DNA of 64,000 nucleotides. It comes from an uncultured Photobacterium sp. Lineage in GTDB: Bacteria; Pseudomonadota; Gammaproteobacteria; Enterobacterales; Vibrionaceae. Position numbers and translations under genes: made by a program. A model generated the notes under the pieces. It did not search any database. It saw only the letters and a program-made list of their open reading frames with translations, and had not been told where the DNA came from. Every line of letters begins with the position of its first letter. The stretch's first letter is position 1. Below are positions 18,424 through 28,410 of this stretch, one piece after another. The DNA lies in contig NZ_CANMZV010000019.1 in the NCBI RefSeq assembly GCF_947502415.1, forward strand, positions 1 through 64,000, read 5' to 3'.

Positions 18424-19353
18424 ATGCGCATAGTTTTAGCTCTAGGCGGTAATGCCCTATTAGCTCGCGGACAAGCACTAACAGCAGAAAACCAACGTGA
18501 AAACATTGTAAAGGCAGCAGCAAGCATTGCTTCAATTGCCAAGGAACATGAAATTGTTATTGTTCACGGCAATGGCCCTCAGATTGGCTTACTTATGGAA
18601 CAAAACAGTGCTTATCAGGAGTATTCTCCTGAAACTACGCCATACCCAATGGATGTATTGGGTTCACAAACCTGCGGTATGGTCGGCTATATGCTGCAGC
18701 AGGAATTACGTAATATCGACGCGAACCTGAATATCGCAACTCTGGTTACTCAGACCGAAGTCAGCAAAGAAGATCCTGCTTTTACCAACCCAACTAAGTT
18801 TGTCGGCCCGGTTTACACCGAAGAAAGAGCCAAAGAAATAATGGCTGAAGGCGACAAGGTATTTAAGGCAGATGGCGAATACTTCCGCCGTGTTGTTCCA
18901 TCACCTATGCCGAAAACGATTGTTGAAAAACAGCAAATTGAAACCCTGCTTCAGGCTGATAATGTTGTTATCGCTTGTGGTGGTGGCGGTGTACCTGTCT
19001 GCGTTGAAGACAACCGCTTAGTCGGCGTTGAATGTGTTATCGATAAAGACTTGACCGCTGAGCTATTGGCTGAAACCATCAATGCAGATCTATTTATTAT
19101 TCTGACTGACGGTTCTATCTACCGTAATTTTGGTAAAGAAAACCAGGCTGAAATGAAAGTAGCAACACCAGAAGGCCTGTCCCACTTCAATTTCCCAGCG
19201 GGTTCAATGGGGCCAAAAGTTGATGCTGTCTGTAAATTTGTAGAAAGTAAGCGCGGTAATGCTGCCATCGGTTCTCTATTTGACTTAGATCGAGTAATTA
19301 CCAACGAAGCCGGAACGCTAATTACTCAAGGAGAAGGTATCGAATATTATTAA
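18424..19353 (+). CDS. arcC: Carbamate kinase
   Basis: A 309-residue amino-acid-kinase family enzyme, the normal length for ArcC. The N-terminus ALGGNALL and the VIVHGNGPQIG loop form the phosphate-binding part. VIACGGGGVPV and DKDLTAELLA are the usual core motifs. It transfers phosphate from carbamoyl phosphate to ADP, yielding ATP, the last step of the arginine deiminase pathway in the cytoplasm. GAGGCGGAG lies before the ATG. Unlike typical arc operons there is no arcA or arcB beside it; the next gene is a convergent helicase. Confidence 0.93.
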   Translation: MRIVLALGGNALLARGQALTAENQRENIVKAAASIASIAKEHEIVIVHGNGPQIGLLMEQNSAYQEYSPETTPYPMDVLGSQTCGMVGYMLQQELRNIDANLNIATLVTQTEVSKEDPAFTNPTKFVGPVYTEERAKEIMAEGDKVFKADGEYFRRVVPSPMPKTIVEKQQIETLLQADNVVIACGGGGVPVCVEDNRLVGVECVIDKDLTAELLAETINADLFIILTDGSIYRNFGKENQAEMKVATPEGLSHFNFPAGSMGPKVDAVCKFVESKRGNAAIGSLFDLDRVITNEAGTLITQGEGIEYY

Positions 19354-19375
19354 TAGTTAATACGTTGCTCCCATA

Positions 19376-19407
19376 AATAAAGCCTCATATTGAGGCTTTA
19401 TTTTTAT
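19376..19407 (+). terminator. Bidirectional terminator between arcC and the helicase gene
   Basis: A 12-bp stem AATAAAGCCTCA/TGAGGCTTTATT with a TAT loop and T tract. It lies between two convergent genes. Confidence 0.88.
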
Positions 19408-19414
19408 ATTACCA

Positions 19415-21715
19415 TTATCGCCTAACCCGGCTTCTGGCATTCGCCGCAACAATTAATCTGTTTTCCAATACTTTCTTTTTCGTATCAGAAGCACTGTTTA
19501 GCTCTCTAATCACCCGACTGATTTCCGAATCAAGGTATTTCGCTGTCTTAGTTATAATCATCGCACTAATTACCTTTTGTGCATTATTAGGTAATGGTTG
19601 GCGCAATGCCCACTGATAGCTATACTCACCACTCTCTGCTGAATCATTACGACTATCTGAGCTTTTAATTACAGGTTGCTGCATATCTTCACCGCGGCCA
19701 AGGCGTCGATAATACTCTTCCACTACAGGTGATTTTGAATATGGTAACTCACCGTTCTGATACAGTTTTGGCCCCAGTGTCTTAGCTAATTCTACTTTGG
19801 CCTCCAATACAAACTTGCTGGCATTCGTCGCCTTCGCCGATTTTTTCTCAGATTCTGTAAAATAGATCGTTGCCTGTTGCTTGGCCCGAGTCATGCCGAC
19901 ATAGGCCAGTCTGCGTTCCTCTTCAACATCCGCCGCAATACTGCCCGCCGCTTTATTCATGTATGGAAAAGCATCCTTGTCCCAAAATGGCAGATGGACC
20001 TGGTCATACTCACAACCTTTGGCGCGAAAAATCGTTGTCAGCTGGACCCCTCCGCTCACTTGCTCAGCATCATGTCGGCTGGATTGCTGAGTATAATACT
20101 CAAAGTATTGCAGTGCCTTATCACAATTCTGATCCATCGACTCCAATACCGTAGCCACGCTATCAAGCCTTTCAACCGCTTCTTCAATCTCTGTTGCAGT
20201 GGCCTCGGTTTTCCAAATCCAGTTATCCAACCCGCTTTCATTTCGATACTGGTTAAACACCTCTACAGCCTTAAAACTACCTTTGCGCTGAAGGCGAACC
20301 AACAGTTCAAGGCGTTCGATCAGATTATCCAGCTTCAAATTACTGTTCGCCTTGTCATAACGGGCAATAAATACCGCCCAGCCCGATGTTTCCATACCTG
20401 CAAGCTGATCGCACAAAGGTCGCAACACCTTATTAGGTACATAACAGTGAGGAAAGCTGAGCAGATTAAATAACAACAACGATTTTTGCTGTGGTGTTAC
20501 CTGTTCATACCGACCTGTAGCCAGCGACATCAGCTCTATCAACAGCTTCACTTCCCGGCTATTACCAAGTACTGACGGTACCGGCATCTGGTATGGCAAC
20601 TGCTTGCTAAGAAAAGCCAGTTCAAACAGCAGGGTCTGCGACCAACGGCGAACCAGAATCGCAACCTGAGCAGGATCTCCTCCTTCGCTGATATACTGCT
20701 GTACCGACTGGGCAATTTCGCCGACCTGACGCGGCGTTCCCGACAGCTCAATCCGGGTATCACCCACTCCCGGCTCTGAAATGGTCAAGAAGTCACTAAA
20801 ACGTTGCTTGTTATTCGCAATCAAGTGGCTGGCCGACAGCGCAAGGCTGTGACCGAAACGGAATGTGTGCGACAAAGTGTAAGTCTTCGCCGGGGCAAAG
20901 TCCTGCTCAAAATTCAGCATGAACTGCGGGGCACTCCCACGCCACTTATAGATACACTGATCGACATCGCCAACAGCAAGCAATTGAGTCTGCGGCCCCA
21001 GTAGCTGCTTCAGCAGACGATACTGAGCCGTATTGATATCCTGAAATTCATCAACGACCACCAACTTACAGTGCTGGTGGTAATGCCCCCTGATAACTCC
21101 CGACGATTCCAGCATATTCACCGACTCTACCAGCCAGTCATCAAAGAAAAGGACTTTATTCTGCTTACGCAGGGTCTCGAATTGCTCAAAAGCATCAATG
21201 ATAAACAGGTAGTCGCGGCTGATCTCCGACATCGAAAAAACTTCTCGGGGCGGCAGCATATAGGCTTTCACCAACCCGATAAAACTCAATAACAATTCGA
21301 TGGTTTTCGGATCTTTGATCATCTGCTGGCGCTGGTAAGTCTTCTCTTTTCCAGCGATTTCGCGCAATACCATCTTGACCAAAGCCTTATCACTCTCGCC
21401 GCTTTGGTAATCAACCCGAAAGCCGGTTTCCCTCAAAAAACCACTCTGATTGAGAAGCCTAAGACAGAAACTGTGGAAGGTATGCACCGGAACAGGCTGC
21501 CCGATCCCCTTTTCCTGCAACTTTTGCTGGAAATCAGTCCGAATATCACGGTTAAACATCATCACCAGCATCTCTTCAGCAGGGATTTGACCCAGCTGTT
21601 TTTCAATCAAACCAACCAGTGTGGTTGTCTTGCCCGTCCCGGCTCCGGCAATACATAAAGCGTTTCCTGCCTGATGATTAATAAATGCGGTCTGTTCGGA
21701 TGTGTATTGGGACAT
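19415..21715 (-). CDS. UvrD/Rep-like superfamily 1 DNA helicase
   Basis: A 766-residue helicase starting at MSQYTSEQTAF. An earlier in-frame Met at 21772 adds 19 residues that do not fit the family. Walker A is GAGTGKTTTL, motif II VVDEFQD, motif III GDVDQCIYKWRG, and motif VI YVGMTRAKQ. It has SF1A 3'-5' helicase architecture with 1A/1B and 2A/2B regions, longer than Rep (673) and close to UvrD (720). It has a divergent 2B region and a basic C-terminus. It is likely involved in DNA repair or replication restart, but is not clearly Rep or UvrD itself. It stands alone and convergent with arcC. Confidence 0.85.
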   Translation of the reverse strand: MSQYTSEQTAFINHQAGNALCIAGAGTGKTTTLVGLIEKQLGQIPAEEMLVMMFNRDIRTDFQQKLQEKGIGQPVPVHTFHSFCLRLLNQSGFLRETGFRVDYQSGESDKALVKMVLREIAGKEKTYQRQQMIKDPKTIELLLSFIGLVKAYMLPPREVFSMSEISRDYLFIIDAFEQFETLRKQNKVLFFDDWLVESVNMLESSGVIRGHYHQHCKLVVVDEFQDINTAQYRLLKQLLGPQTQLLAVGDVDQCIYKWRGSAPQFMLNFEQDFAPAKTYTLSHTFRFGHSLALSASHLIANNKQRFSDFLTISEPGVGDTRIELSGTPRQVGEIAQSVQQYISEGGDPAQVAILVRRWSQTLLFELAFLSKQLPYQMPVPSVLGNSREVKLLIELMSLATGRYEQVTPQQKSLLLFNLLSFPHCYVPNKVLRPLCDQLAGMETSGWAVFIARYDKANSNLKLDNLIERLELLVRLQRKGSFKAVEVFNQYRNESGLDNWIWKTEATATEIEEAVERLDSVATVLESMDQNCDKALQYFEYYTQQSSRHDAEQVSGGVQLTTIFRAKGCEYDQVHLPFWDKDAFPYMNKAAGSIAADVEEERRLAYVGMTRAKQQATIYFTESEKKSAKATNASKFVLEAKVELAKTLGPKLYQNGELPYSKSPVVEEYYRRLGRGEDMQQPVIKSSDSRNDSAESGEYSYQWALRQPLPNNAQKVISAMIITKTAKYLDSEISRVIRELNSASDTKKKVLENRLIVAANARSRVRR

Positions 21716-21829
21716 GATGATACCGGGGCTAAAAATCAAACTCGGGCAATCTTGCCATAACTCTCCAATCATGGCTCGGTAAAATCAGCGGCTGATACCC
21801 GGAACGGTTATCTTATCCCCGAAATATTA

Positions 21830-21845
21830 ACGCAAACGTTTGCCT
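21830..21845. promoter_or_regulatory. PurR operator upstream of purC
   Basis: ACGCAAACGTTTGCCT matches the PurR box consensus ACGCAAACGTTTGCGT at 15 of 16 positions, including the central CG. It lies about 175 nt before the purC start and just upstream of a likely promoter with TGC-TATCAT (21872-21880). PurR with hypoxanthine or guanine would repress here. Confidence 0.85.
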
Positions 21846-21905
21846 TTCTTGCTGAAAGGCAAAATCACTTCTGCTATCATCTGCGTCAGTCACAGGCTAA
21901 GCGAC

Positions 21906-21974
21906 GTTTTTAACAGAGGTTTTTAATTAAAGCCTCGGTTTTAACTAACGTCTAAGTTTTTAACTAAAGTCTCG
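21906..21974 (+). repeat. Tandem 18-19 nt repeats in the purC leader
   Basis: Three consecutive imperfect units start with GTTTT(T)AA, at 21919-21937, 21938-21955 and 21956-21974. They are preceded by a shortened unit at 21906-21918. Consensus is about GTTTTTAACTAAAGTCTCG. They fall between the probable promoter and the purC start, so they would be transcribed into the 5' leader. Confidence 0.75.
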
Positions 21975-22020
21975 GCTTAGTCTGCATGGTTTTATCTTCA
22001 CTTTGAAATAGGAATTCACC

Positions 22021-23124
22021 ATGAGCCTTGCTGATCAAGTTCTCGCTGTAAACGATGACCTCCCGATCCGTACCGATAAGCCAGTACACAGCGGTAAGGT
22101 ACGCTCTGTATACTGGTTGACTGAAGCCGACAGCCGCCGTCTGATCAAAGAAAAAGGCTATAATGTGAAGCCTGACGCTCCACTGGCAATAATGGTGATC
22201 AGTGACCGAATATCTGCCTTTGATTGCATCTGGCATGGCGAAGGTGGCCTCAAAGGCGTTCCGGGTAAAGGTGCTGCGCTAAATACTATTTCAAACCACT
22301 GGTTTAAGCTATTTCGTGAACATGGTTTAGCTGATAGCCACATTCTTGATATTCCCCACCCTTTCGTCTGGATTGTACAAAAAGCCAAGCCAGTTAAAAT
22401 CGAAGCTATTTGCCGTCAATACATTACCGGTTCAATGTGGCGCGCTTACGCCAATGGTGAACGTGAATTCTGCGGTATTCAATTTACTGAAGGGCTAGAG
22501 AAAAATCAGAAACTGCCAGAGCTGCTAATCACCCCATCGACAAAAGGTATTCTAGAAGGGATCCCAGGGGTGCCGGCGGTTGATGATGTGAATGTTTCCC
22601 GCAAAGATTTGGAAAACAATTTTGCCACATTTAACTTCAACTCAGCGGCGGATATCGAACGTTATGAAACCCTGTTAAAACAAGGCTTCAATGTGATCAG
22701 TGATGCCCTGGCAAAACTAGACCAAATTTTTGTCGATACTAAGTTCGAATTTGGTTATGTCACAGATGCGGAGGGTAATGAAAAGCTTATCTATATGGAT
22801 GAAGTCGGTACTCCCGACTCCTCACGTATCTGGGACGGCGCAGCCTACCGAGACGGCGATATAGTTGAAAATTCCAAGGAAGGCTTCCGCCAGATGCTGC
22901 TAAACCACTTCCCTGATCCAGATATCCTACTGAATAAAGACCGAATGGAAGAACGCTTTGATTTGGCTCGTGACAACGCACTTCCTGTCGAAACGCTATT
23001 GGAGGTATCGAATATTTACATCGGTATTGCCGAAAAAATTACCGGAGAAAAGATTGTCCTCAGCAACAACCCTAAGCAAGAAATCATCGACATTCTCCGC
23101 GACAGATACGATTTAATCGGCTAA
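22021..23124 (+). CDS. purC: Phosphoribosylaminoimidazole-succinocarboxamide synthase
   Basis: A 367-residue SAICAR synthase, the longer form found in Vibrionaceae rather than the 237-residue E. coli type. The N-terminal HSGKVRSVY is the ATP-binding start; [13 protein letters not shown] and the [10 protein letters not shown] stretch carry substrate contacts. EVGTPDSSR ends the core, with a C-terminal extension. It joins aspartate to CAIR in step 8 of purine synthesis in the cytoplasm. It is a single-gene unit. A PurR box and tandem leader repeats lie upstream and a strong terminator follows. Confidence 0.95.
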   Translation: MSLADQVLAVNDDLPIRTDKPVHSGKVRSVYWLTEADSRRLIKEKGYNVKPDAPLAIMVISDRISAFDCIWHGEGGLKGVPGKGAALNTISNHWFKLFREHGLADSHILDIPHPFVWIVQKAKPVKIEAICRQYITGSMWRAYANGEREFCGIQFTEGLEKNQKLPELLITPSTKGILEGIPGVPAVDDVNVSRKDLENNFATFNFNSAADIERYETLLKQGFNVISDALAKLDQIFVDTKFEFGYVTDAEGNEKLIYMDEVGTPDSSRIWDGAAYRDGDIVENSKEGFRQMLLNHFPDPDILLNKDRMEERFDLARDNALPVETLLEVSNIYIGIAEKITGEKIVLSNNPKQEIIDILRDRYDLIG

Positions 23125-23161
23125 TCAACTCGGCACAAATCCATCATCAACTGATTTGTCT

Positions 23162-23190
23162 AAAGGCAGCACCGGTGTGCTGCCTTTCTT
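23162..23190 (+). terminator. Terminator after purC
   Basis: A perfect 11-bp stem AAAGGCAGCAC/GTGCTGCCTTT with a CGGT loop, followed by TCTTACTTTTT. The rest of the spacer to 23400 is AT-rich with nothing I can name. Confidence 0.88.
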
Positions 23191-23400
23191 ACTTTTTAAC
23201 TCTGTTTTCATATCAATATACCACTCAGTGTATAAGTCGAAAATATCGCCAAAAAATTCAAAATAGAAACTTTGTAACATTAAACAAAAAAATCCAACTT
23301 TTGATCACATATTGTCAAAAGCACTATTAACAAAACTATTAGTCTGCCGACAAAATGAGCAACCACTACAAATATTCGTGCGCTTGTTGAGGTCTCTACC

Positions 23401-25269
23401 ATGAAGTTCAGCCATAAAGTTGTTGCCACATCGTCAGCCATATTGCTTGCTGCCTTATCGCTACTTTCTGCCAATCAATATTTCAATACTAAATCCCAAA
23501 TCCAATCGTTGGTCATACATAGCATTGACGAAATCGTCTCTGGTATGAGTAATACCATCAATGCCGAGATCAACAGCCGTACCGGGCTGGCCAGTTATGC
23601 CACCAGCCTGGTTGAACAAGATCTGTCTGAAGACAGTATTACAACCACAATTAGCCAACCTGCATTGAAAGACGCCTTTCTGTTAACCGGTGTAGGTTTT
23701 GAACAAGATGGTAGACATACAAGCAATGATCCTAGCTGGCAGCCAGGTGAAAGCTGGGATCCACGATCACGCCCTTGGTATAAAGACACCAGGCAGGCTA
23801 AAAAGCTGATTATCACAGCGCCATATGCCGACTCTGTTACCAAAGAGATCCTTGTTTCCATCGCAACTCCCCTGTTTAAGAACGGTCAGTTCACTGGCGC
23901 TATTTTCTTTGACATGAGCCTTGGTGGCCTTGCGAAACTGGTTAACCAAGTCTCGCTATTTGATGCCGGTTATCTATTTATCGTTGCCAAAGACGGCACG
24001 GTAATTGCGCACCCGGATAAAGCCTACAACGGCAAGTCAATGACAGAATTTCTTGGTAACCAGCCTATTTCAAGCAAAGTGGCGACTACCGAGCTGAATG
24101 GCAAATCCGTCACAGTTTCATTTACCCAAATCAAAGGGCAAGACTGGTACATCGGCGCCATTCTTGACGAAGACAAAGCCTTTGCCGCCGTCGATAAGCT
24201 AAAAACAGATTCGATCATTTATTCTATTGTTGCGCTGATCGCCGGTATTATTGCCCTATTACTGCTTATCAAAGTACTAATGCGTCCATTGCAGGATCTC
24301 AATGTGGCAATTCAGGACGTTGCGTCCGGACAGGGAGATCTGACCCGTCGCCTGGATACCAATACCGACGCAGAGTTTGCTGAGCTTGCTAGCGGCTTCA
24401 ACGCGTTTACCGAAAAACTGCAAACCTTGATCATTCAATCCAAGTCATTAAGTAGCAGCATTTTACAAGGTACCGAACTCACCGCGCAGGGAGCTCAGCA
24501 CTCCGCCAGTGCTATGTCGACCCAGCTACAAGAGCTAGATCAATTAGCAACGGCGATGCATGAAATGGCAACTACTTCATCTGATGTTGCAGGTAATGCG
24601 CAAGGTGCCGCCTCTGCCGCACAGAACGCAGACATCGCAGCTCAAGATGGCAGCGAAGTCGTCTCCCACACAGCTAACGCGATTACAGAGCTGTCAGATC
24701 AGATTGATCATGCCGTGGATGTTGTTAAGCAGCTGGAATCAGCAACAGGTAATATCGAAACGATCCTGAAAGTGATCAATGAAATTGCCGATCAAACGAA
24801 CCTGCTAGCACTGAATGCGGCTATCGAAGCAGCCCGAGCTGGTGACTCTGGCCGAGGCTTTGCGGTAGTTGCTGATGAAGTTCGTACCCTGGCTCAGCGC
24901 ACCCAGCAATCAACAACTGAAATTCGCCAGATGATCGAACAACTGCAATCTGGTGCCAGCTCAGCAGCAAGCGTAATGGGGCTGAGCAAAGAAACAGCTG
25001 CCAACACCGTAATTAAAGCCCAGGAAGCGGATGAAGCACTTCAACGTATCAGCGGTGCAATCCAGCAGATCAATGATATGAACCTGCAAATTGCTTCTGC
25101 CGCTGAAGAGCAAAGCCTGGTTGCCGAAGAGATCAACACTAATACCACCAATATTAAGGAACTATCGGTTCAGGTGGCAGAGGCTGCTAACGGCGCTAAC
25201 GAAGCGATGGAAGAGCAAATTCGCAATGTTCGTGAGCAAGACAACATCATGAATAAGTTTGTTGTGTAA
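23401..25269 (+). CDS. Methyl-accepting chemotaxis protein with dCache sensor
   Basis: A 622-residue chemoreceptor. A transmembrane segment at about 8-28 leads to a periplasmic dCache_1-type sensor (about 35-270, with [12 protein letters not shown] and [14 protein letters not shown]). A second helix (about 275-298), a HAMP domain and a signalling domain follow. The signalling tip is [21 protein letters not shown] and the following [12 protein letters not shown]. It passes ligand binding to CheA/CheW. The sensor motifs resemble amino-acid-binding dCache receptors, which is inference. The C-terminus lacks a CheR-binding pentapeptide. It is convergent with a second, related receptor across a shared terminator. 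Confidence 0.93.
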   Translation: MKFSHKVVATSSAILLAALSLLSANQYFNTKSQIQSLVIHSIDEIVSGMSNTINAEINSRTGLASYATSLVEQDLSEDSITTTISQPALKDAFLLTGVGFEQDGRHTSNDPSWQPGESWDPRSRPWYKDTRQAKKLIITAPYADSVTKEILVSIATPLFKNGQFTGAIFFDMSLGGLAKLVNQVSLFDAGYLFIVAKDGTVIAHPDKAYNGKSMTEFLGNQPISSKVATTELNGKSVTVSFTQIKGQDWYIGAILDEDKAFAAVDKLKTDSIIYSIVALIAGIIALLLLIKVLMRPLQDLNVAIQDVASGQGDLTRRLDTNTDAEFAELASGFNAFTEKLQTLIIQSKSLSSSILQGTELTAQGAQHSASAMSTQLQELDQLATAMHEMATTSSDVAGNAQGAASAAQNADIAAQDGSEVVSHTANAITELSDQIDHAVDVVKQLESATGNIETILKVINEIADQTNLLALNAAIEAARAGDSGRGFAVVADEVRTLAQRTQQSTTEIRQMIEQLQSGASSAASVMGLSKETAANTVIKAQEADEALQRISGAIQQINDMNLQIASAAEEQSLVAEEINTNTTNIKELSVQVAEAANGANEAMEEQIRNVREQDNIMNKFVV

Positions 25270-25347
25270 CAGCAACAACCGTATACAACAGACTACACAA
25301 GAATAAGCATACGAACATAACGTAATAAAAGTAGTGTTGATATGAAA

Positions 25348-25376
25348 AATGCCACTCTCCATCAGAGAGTGGCATT
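25348..25376. terminator. Bidirectional terminator between two chemoreceptor genes
   Basis: A 12-bp stem AATGCCACTCTC/GAGAGTGGCATT with a CATCA loop, flanked by an A run on the left and T-rich sequence on the right. Confidence 0.88.
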
Positions 25377-25403
25377 GCTTTTTCTTAGATCTAGCCTTTA
25401 GTA

Positions 25404-27314
25404 TTAGTTCAGTTTGAACTTACTGACAATGGCGGCCAATTGCGTATTAGCAGAAGCCAATGTTTGGCTATTTTCCAAATTCAGACGACCACTCTCAGCC
25501 AAAGTGTCTGCCATATGGCGAATTGAGGCCATATTCTTGCTAATTTCTTCCGACACAGAGCTTTGCTGCTCAGCCGCCGTCGCAATTTCAACGGCCAGGT
25601 TATTTACCTCAGTGATTGAATTAGCCATTTTATCCAAGTCCAGGTTAACCTGCTCAGTGTTAGTCGCTGTCTGATTACAGCTTTCCTTAATCACATTCAT
25701 GTTGTTAACCAAACCATCAGCCCCTGTCGTCAGCTTCGTCAGCATCTGCTCTATTTCAGAAGTACTCTGCTGAGTTCGTGCAGCCAAGGCGCGAACCTCA
25801 TCAGCAACCACTGCAAATCCGCGTCCTTGCTCGCCGGCACGGGCAGCTTCAATTGCTGCATTTAATGCTAGCAAATTGGTTTGATCCGCAATATCGCCAA
25901 TCACTTTCAATACATCGGCAATATCCATGCTATTGCGGTTCATTTCACAGATACTCTCAGCCATCGACTCAACATCACCGATTAACGCCGAAACAGAGCC
26001 CACTGCATTAGAAACAATCACTTTCGACTCTTGAGCCTGATCATTAGTCAGATGGATATGTGAAGAGGTTTCTGCAGCATTCGCCGACACATTCTCTGCC
26101 GTAATACTCATTTCATTGATAGCTGTAACAACCTGATCCGTTTCATCAACATGGGATTGCAAGACTCCGGCATTCTGTTCAGACTGCTGTCTTAAATCCT
26201 CAACACTTGCTGAAATATGACTGGTCGCCTGAGAGACCTCCAGCATCATTTGTTGCAGGTTACTGATAAAAATATTGACGCTTTCCGCGATCTGGCCAAG
26301 ATCATCTTCACTATTAACTTCAAGGCGACGAGTAAGATCCCCTGTACCCGCAGATAAATCGGCCATGGTTTCTTTCAGGGCTGTGATCGGACGGTACAAT
26401 TGATTCAGTACCACAAAAACAATTGCAAGAGCAATCAGCAGGATAATGACCGATGTTGTAACGGCTTCTTCAAATGCTTTATCAACAGCCGCATAAACCA
26501 CCGACTTATTGACACCGACATACAAATACCACTTATTGCCATCAACCAAAGAAATCTCAGAGAAATAGGCTCGCTTATCTGCCCCTTGCCACTGGTAATC
26601 CGCAGCACCCGTTCCTTGAGTCGCCATCTCTTTCTCCAGAGATGGCAATCCAAACGAAACACCTAGCTCATCGCTAGAGTCAGTTGACGCCAGCTGATCA
26701 AAATCCTCACTCAAAATCAGTGCAACAGCACCAGGGAAATTAACTCGACTAATAGTTTCATTCAGGCTTTTCAATGATACATCACCAACCACCACGCCTT
26801 CTTTCTTACTGCTGATAGGTGTCGCCAAACTCACCATCAAGCTACCAGTGGTCGCATCGGTGTAGAAGTCAGTCAGGATAGTCCGGTTTTTAGCCATCGC
26901 TTCTTTATACCACCCACGGGTACGAGGATCGTAATCACTGACTTCAAACACCCCGTCATTGCCGCCAGAATCGCCATAAGCTCGTCCGTCGGTGTAACCA
27001 GCAGTAAAACTGGCATAATCCGCCGCTTTGGTAATCAATCTGGCAACTTCGACGTACTCACTATCCGAATGCTCTCCAGCATAAAAACCTTTCGTTGATT
27101 CCAGGGCGTCTGTCGCCTGCTTCATCGACAATTCAATTTCACGTTTTGCACTGTCGACAATTAGCCGTGACTTCTCTTCAATAGTTGCAACTTTATCCTC
27201 TTTAAAATGTTGATAGGAAAGCCAGTTAGTTATGGACAGTGCCACAGCCACCAAAATTGCAACGGTAAGGATTATCCGTTGTTTAAAACCTAAGTTACTT
27301 AAAGAGAGGGTCAT
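25404..27314 (-). CDS. Methyl-accepting chemotaxis protein with dCache sensor
   Basis: A 636-residue chemoreceptor with the same plan as its neighbour. The first helix is at about 12-32 and the dCache sensor at about 38-275 ([24 protein letters not shown]). A second helix at about 285-305, HAMP and a signalling domain with [23 protein letters not shown] follow. The two sensor regions are related but clearly diverged, so this is not a recent duplication. The ligand is unknown; small amino acids are typical for such sensors. The upstream spacer 27315-27804 is AT-rich and gene-free. Confidence 0.93.
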   Translation of the reverse strand: MTLSLSNLGFKQRIILTVAILVAVALSITNWLSYQHFKEDKVATIEEKSRLIVDSAKREIELSMKQATDALESTKGFYAGEHSDSEYVEVARLITKAADYASFTAGYTDGRAYGDSGGNDGVFEVSDYDPRTRGWYKEAMAKNRTILTDFYTDATTGSLMVSLATPISSKKEGVVVGDVSLKSLNETISRVNFPGAVALILSEDFDQLASTDSSDELGVSFGLPSLEKEMATQGTGAADYQWQGADKRAYFSEISLVDGNKWYLYVGVNKSVVYAAVDKAFEEAVTTSVIILLIALAIVFVVLNQLYRPITALKETMADLSAGTGDLTRRLEVNSEDDLGQIAESVNIFISNLQQMMLEVSQATSHISASVEDLRQQSEQNAGVLQSHVDETDQVVTAINEMSITAENVSANAAETSSHIHLTNDQAQESKVIVSNAVGSVSALIGDVESMAESICEMNRNSMDIADVLKVIGDIADQTNLLALNAAIEAARAGEQGRGFAVVADEVRALAARTQQSTSEIEQMLTKLTTGADGLVNNMNVIKESCNQTATNTEQVNLDLDKMANSITEVNNLAVEIATAAEQQSSVSEEISKNMASIRHMADTLAESGRLNLENSQTLASANTQLAAIVSKFKLN

Positions 27315-27756
27315 AGTTTTCTTGCCTGAATCAATCTGAAACTGATGAATTGAGCAAGTCTACTCACGGGGGGATCTATTGTGGAGTGTAAAAATTTTGA
27401 CTCTTTGGGCCAATTTTTTTTGTTCAAGAAATATTAAGCTCTATTCCATTTAATACATTATCTATCCACTCAAACATACATATGTATATATTCGCTACAG
27501 CTTTACTCGGTTTATCGCCATTAACAATAAATTTTCGTTATCAGCAAATAAGATATATTGATGAAAAAAAAGTTAGATAAATTGAATATGATGTCATTTT
27601 CAAACTTAGCTAACACTTTTCTGCAATTCTTCAATTTATGATATTCATCACAATCAAATAGTTACGCGTTCTCACTGTTTCAATTTTTTTGTACTTTGAT
27701 TACATACCCCCTTCATTAATGACTAATTACTCAGTTAATAATCAAGGTTTAAACAC

Positions 27757-27787
27757 AAATAAGAGGCTAGCCTGAACTAGCCCCTTA
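27757..27787 (-). terminator. Terminator left behind by the symporter remnant
   Basis: ATAAG-A-GGCTAG / CTAGCC-C-CTTAT with a 6-nt loop, 18 nt past the old stop of the symporter fragment. It appears intact although the gene is decayed. Confidence 0.6.
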
Positions 27788-27804
27788 TATTAACAATTAG
27801 ATTA

Positions 27805-28189
27805 TTATGCTGCTGGTTCTATCGGTTCACCAGACACATCCTTTACACCAGATGATGACTTGCCGAATGACTTTCAGCACAAACCTCATTCCCGGTAGCT
27901 TAAGTGAGCGGCGGATGTAAGCAATGTTTGTTTCTGCGATATAGTAGTAAGCAAGAATAGTTGTGAAAGCAAAGAAGAAAAGTGCAAATGCAATGAACGG
28001 CTTACCGATACCTGGCATCGCACTTTCAATTGCCATCTGAGTAAAGATCGGGCCATTTGCACCAATCTCGGCTGACAGGTTTTGAACCAGGAATGTACCT
28101 TTAGCACCACCATGAACATTATATGCGCCAGTAATAAGGATCATGAATGCTGTAGCCGAACACACCAGCACAATATCGAGGATGTTAAT
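27805..28189 (-). pseudogene. Decayed alanine/glycine:Na+ symporter (AGCS family) fragment
   Basis: The readable part covers only the C-terminal third of an AGCS symporter: the LVCSATAFMILITGAYN helix, then a helix with the family hallmark FFFAFTTILAYYYIAETN. The N-terminal two thirds are missing; homology begins abruptly near 28189. After GMRFVLK the frame is lost. A natural-looking C-terminal tail (KSSSGVKDVSGEPIEP) continues in another frame to a TAA at 27805, which implies an internal deletion with frameshift. An intact terminator follows. This is a real gene remnant, not a functional transporter. A 22-bp palindrome lies upstream at 28266. Confidence 0.8.
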
Positions 28190-28265
28190 AATTTATTATA
28201 TCGCTCAATTAACCATGAGCGGCCGCACGATTTTGCAATACCCGACCAACAAGTAAGCGTTCTGA

Positions 28266-28287
28266 CTGGATTTTAATTAAAATCCAG
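28266..28287. repeat. Perfect 22-bp palindrome
   Basis: CTGGATTTTAATTAAAATCCAG is fully self-complementary. It lies between the broken end of the symporter remnant and the yejF stop. It could be a relic of the event that truncated the gene, or an old operator. No insertion-sequence ends or target duplications are seen around it. Confidence 0.6.
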
Positions 28288-28410
28288 CTATCACTACTGC
28301 CGATGAATAAAATTCAACCAACGAATTCGTCCGTCACATTAAGAATGTAAGCTTATTTTTATGTTGGAGATCACATAATTAGTCAGATGAAAAAGCGGGA
28401 GCCCTAGTAA

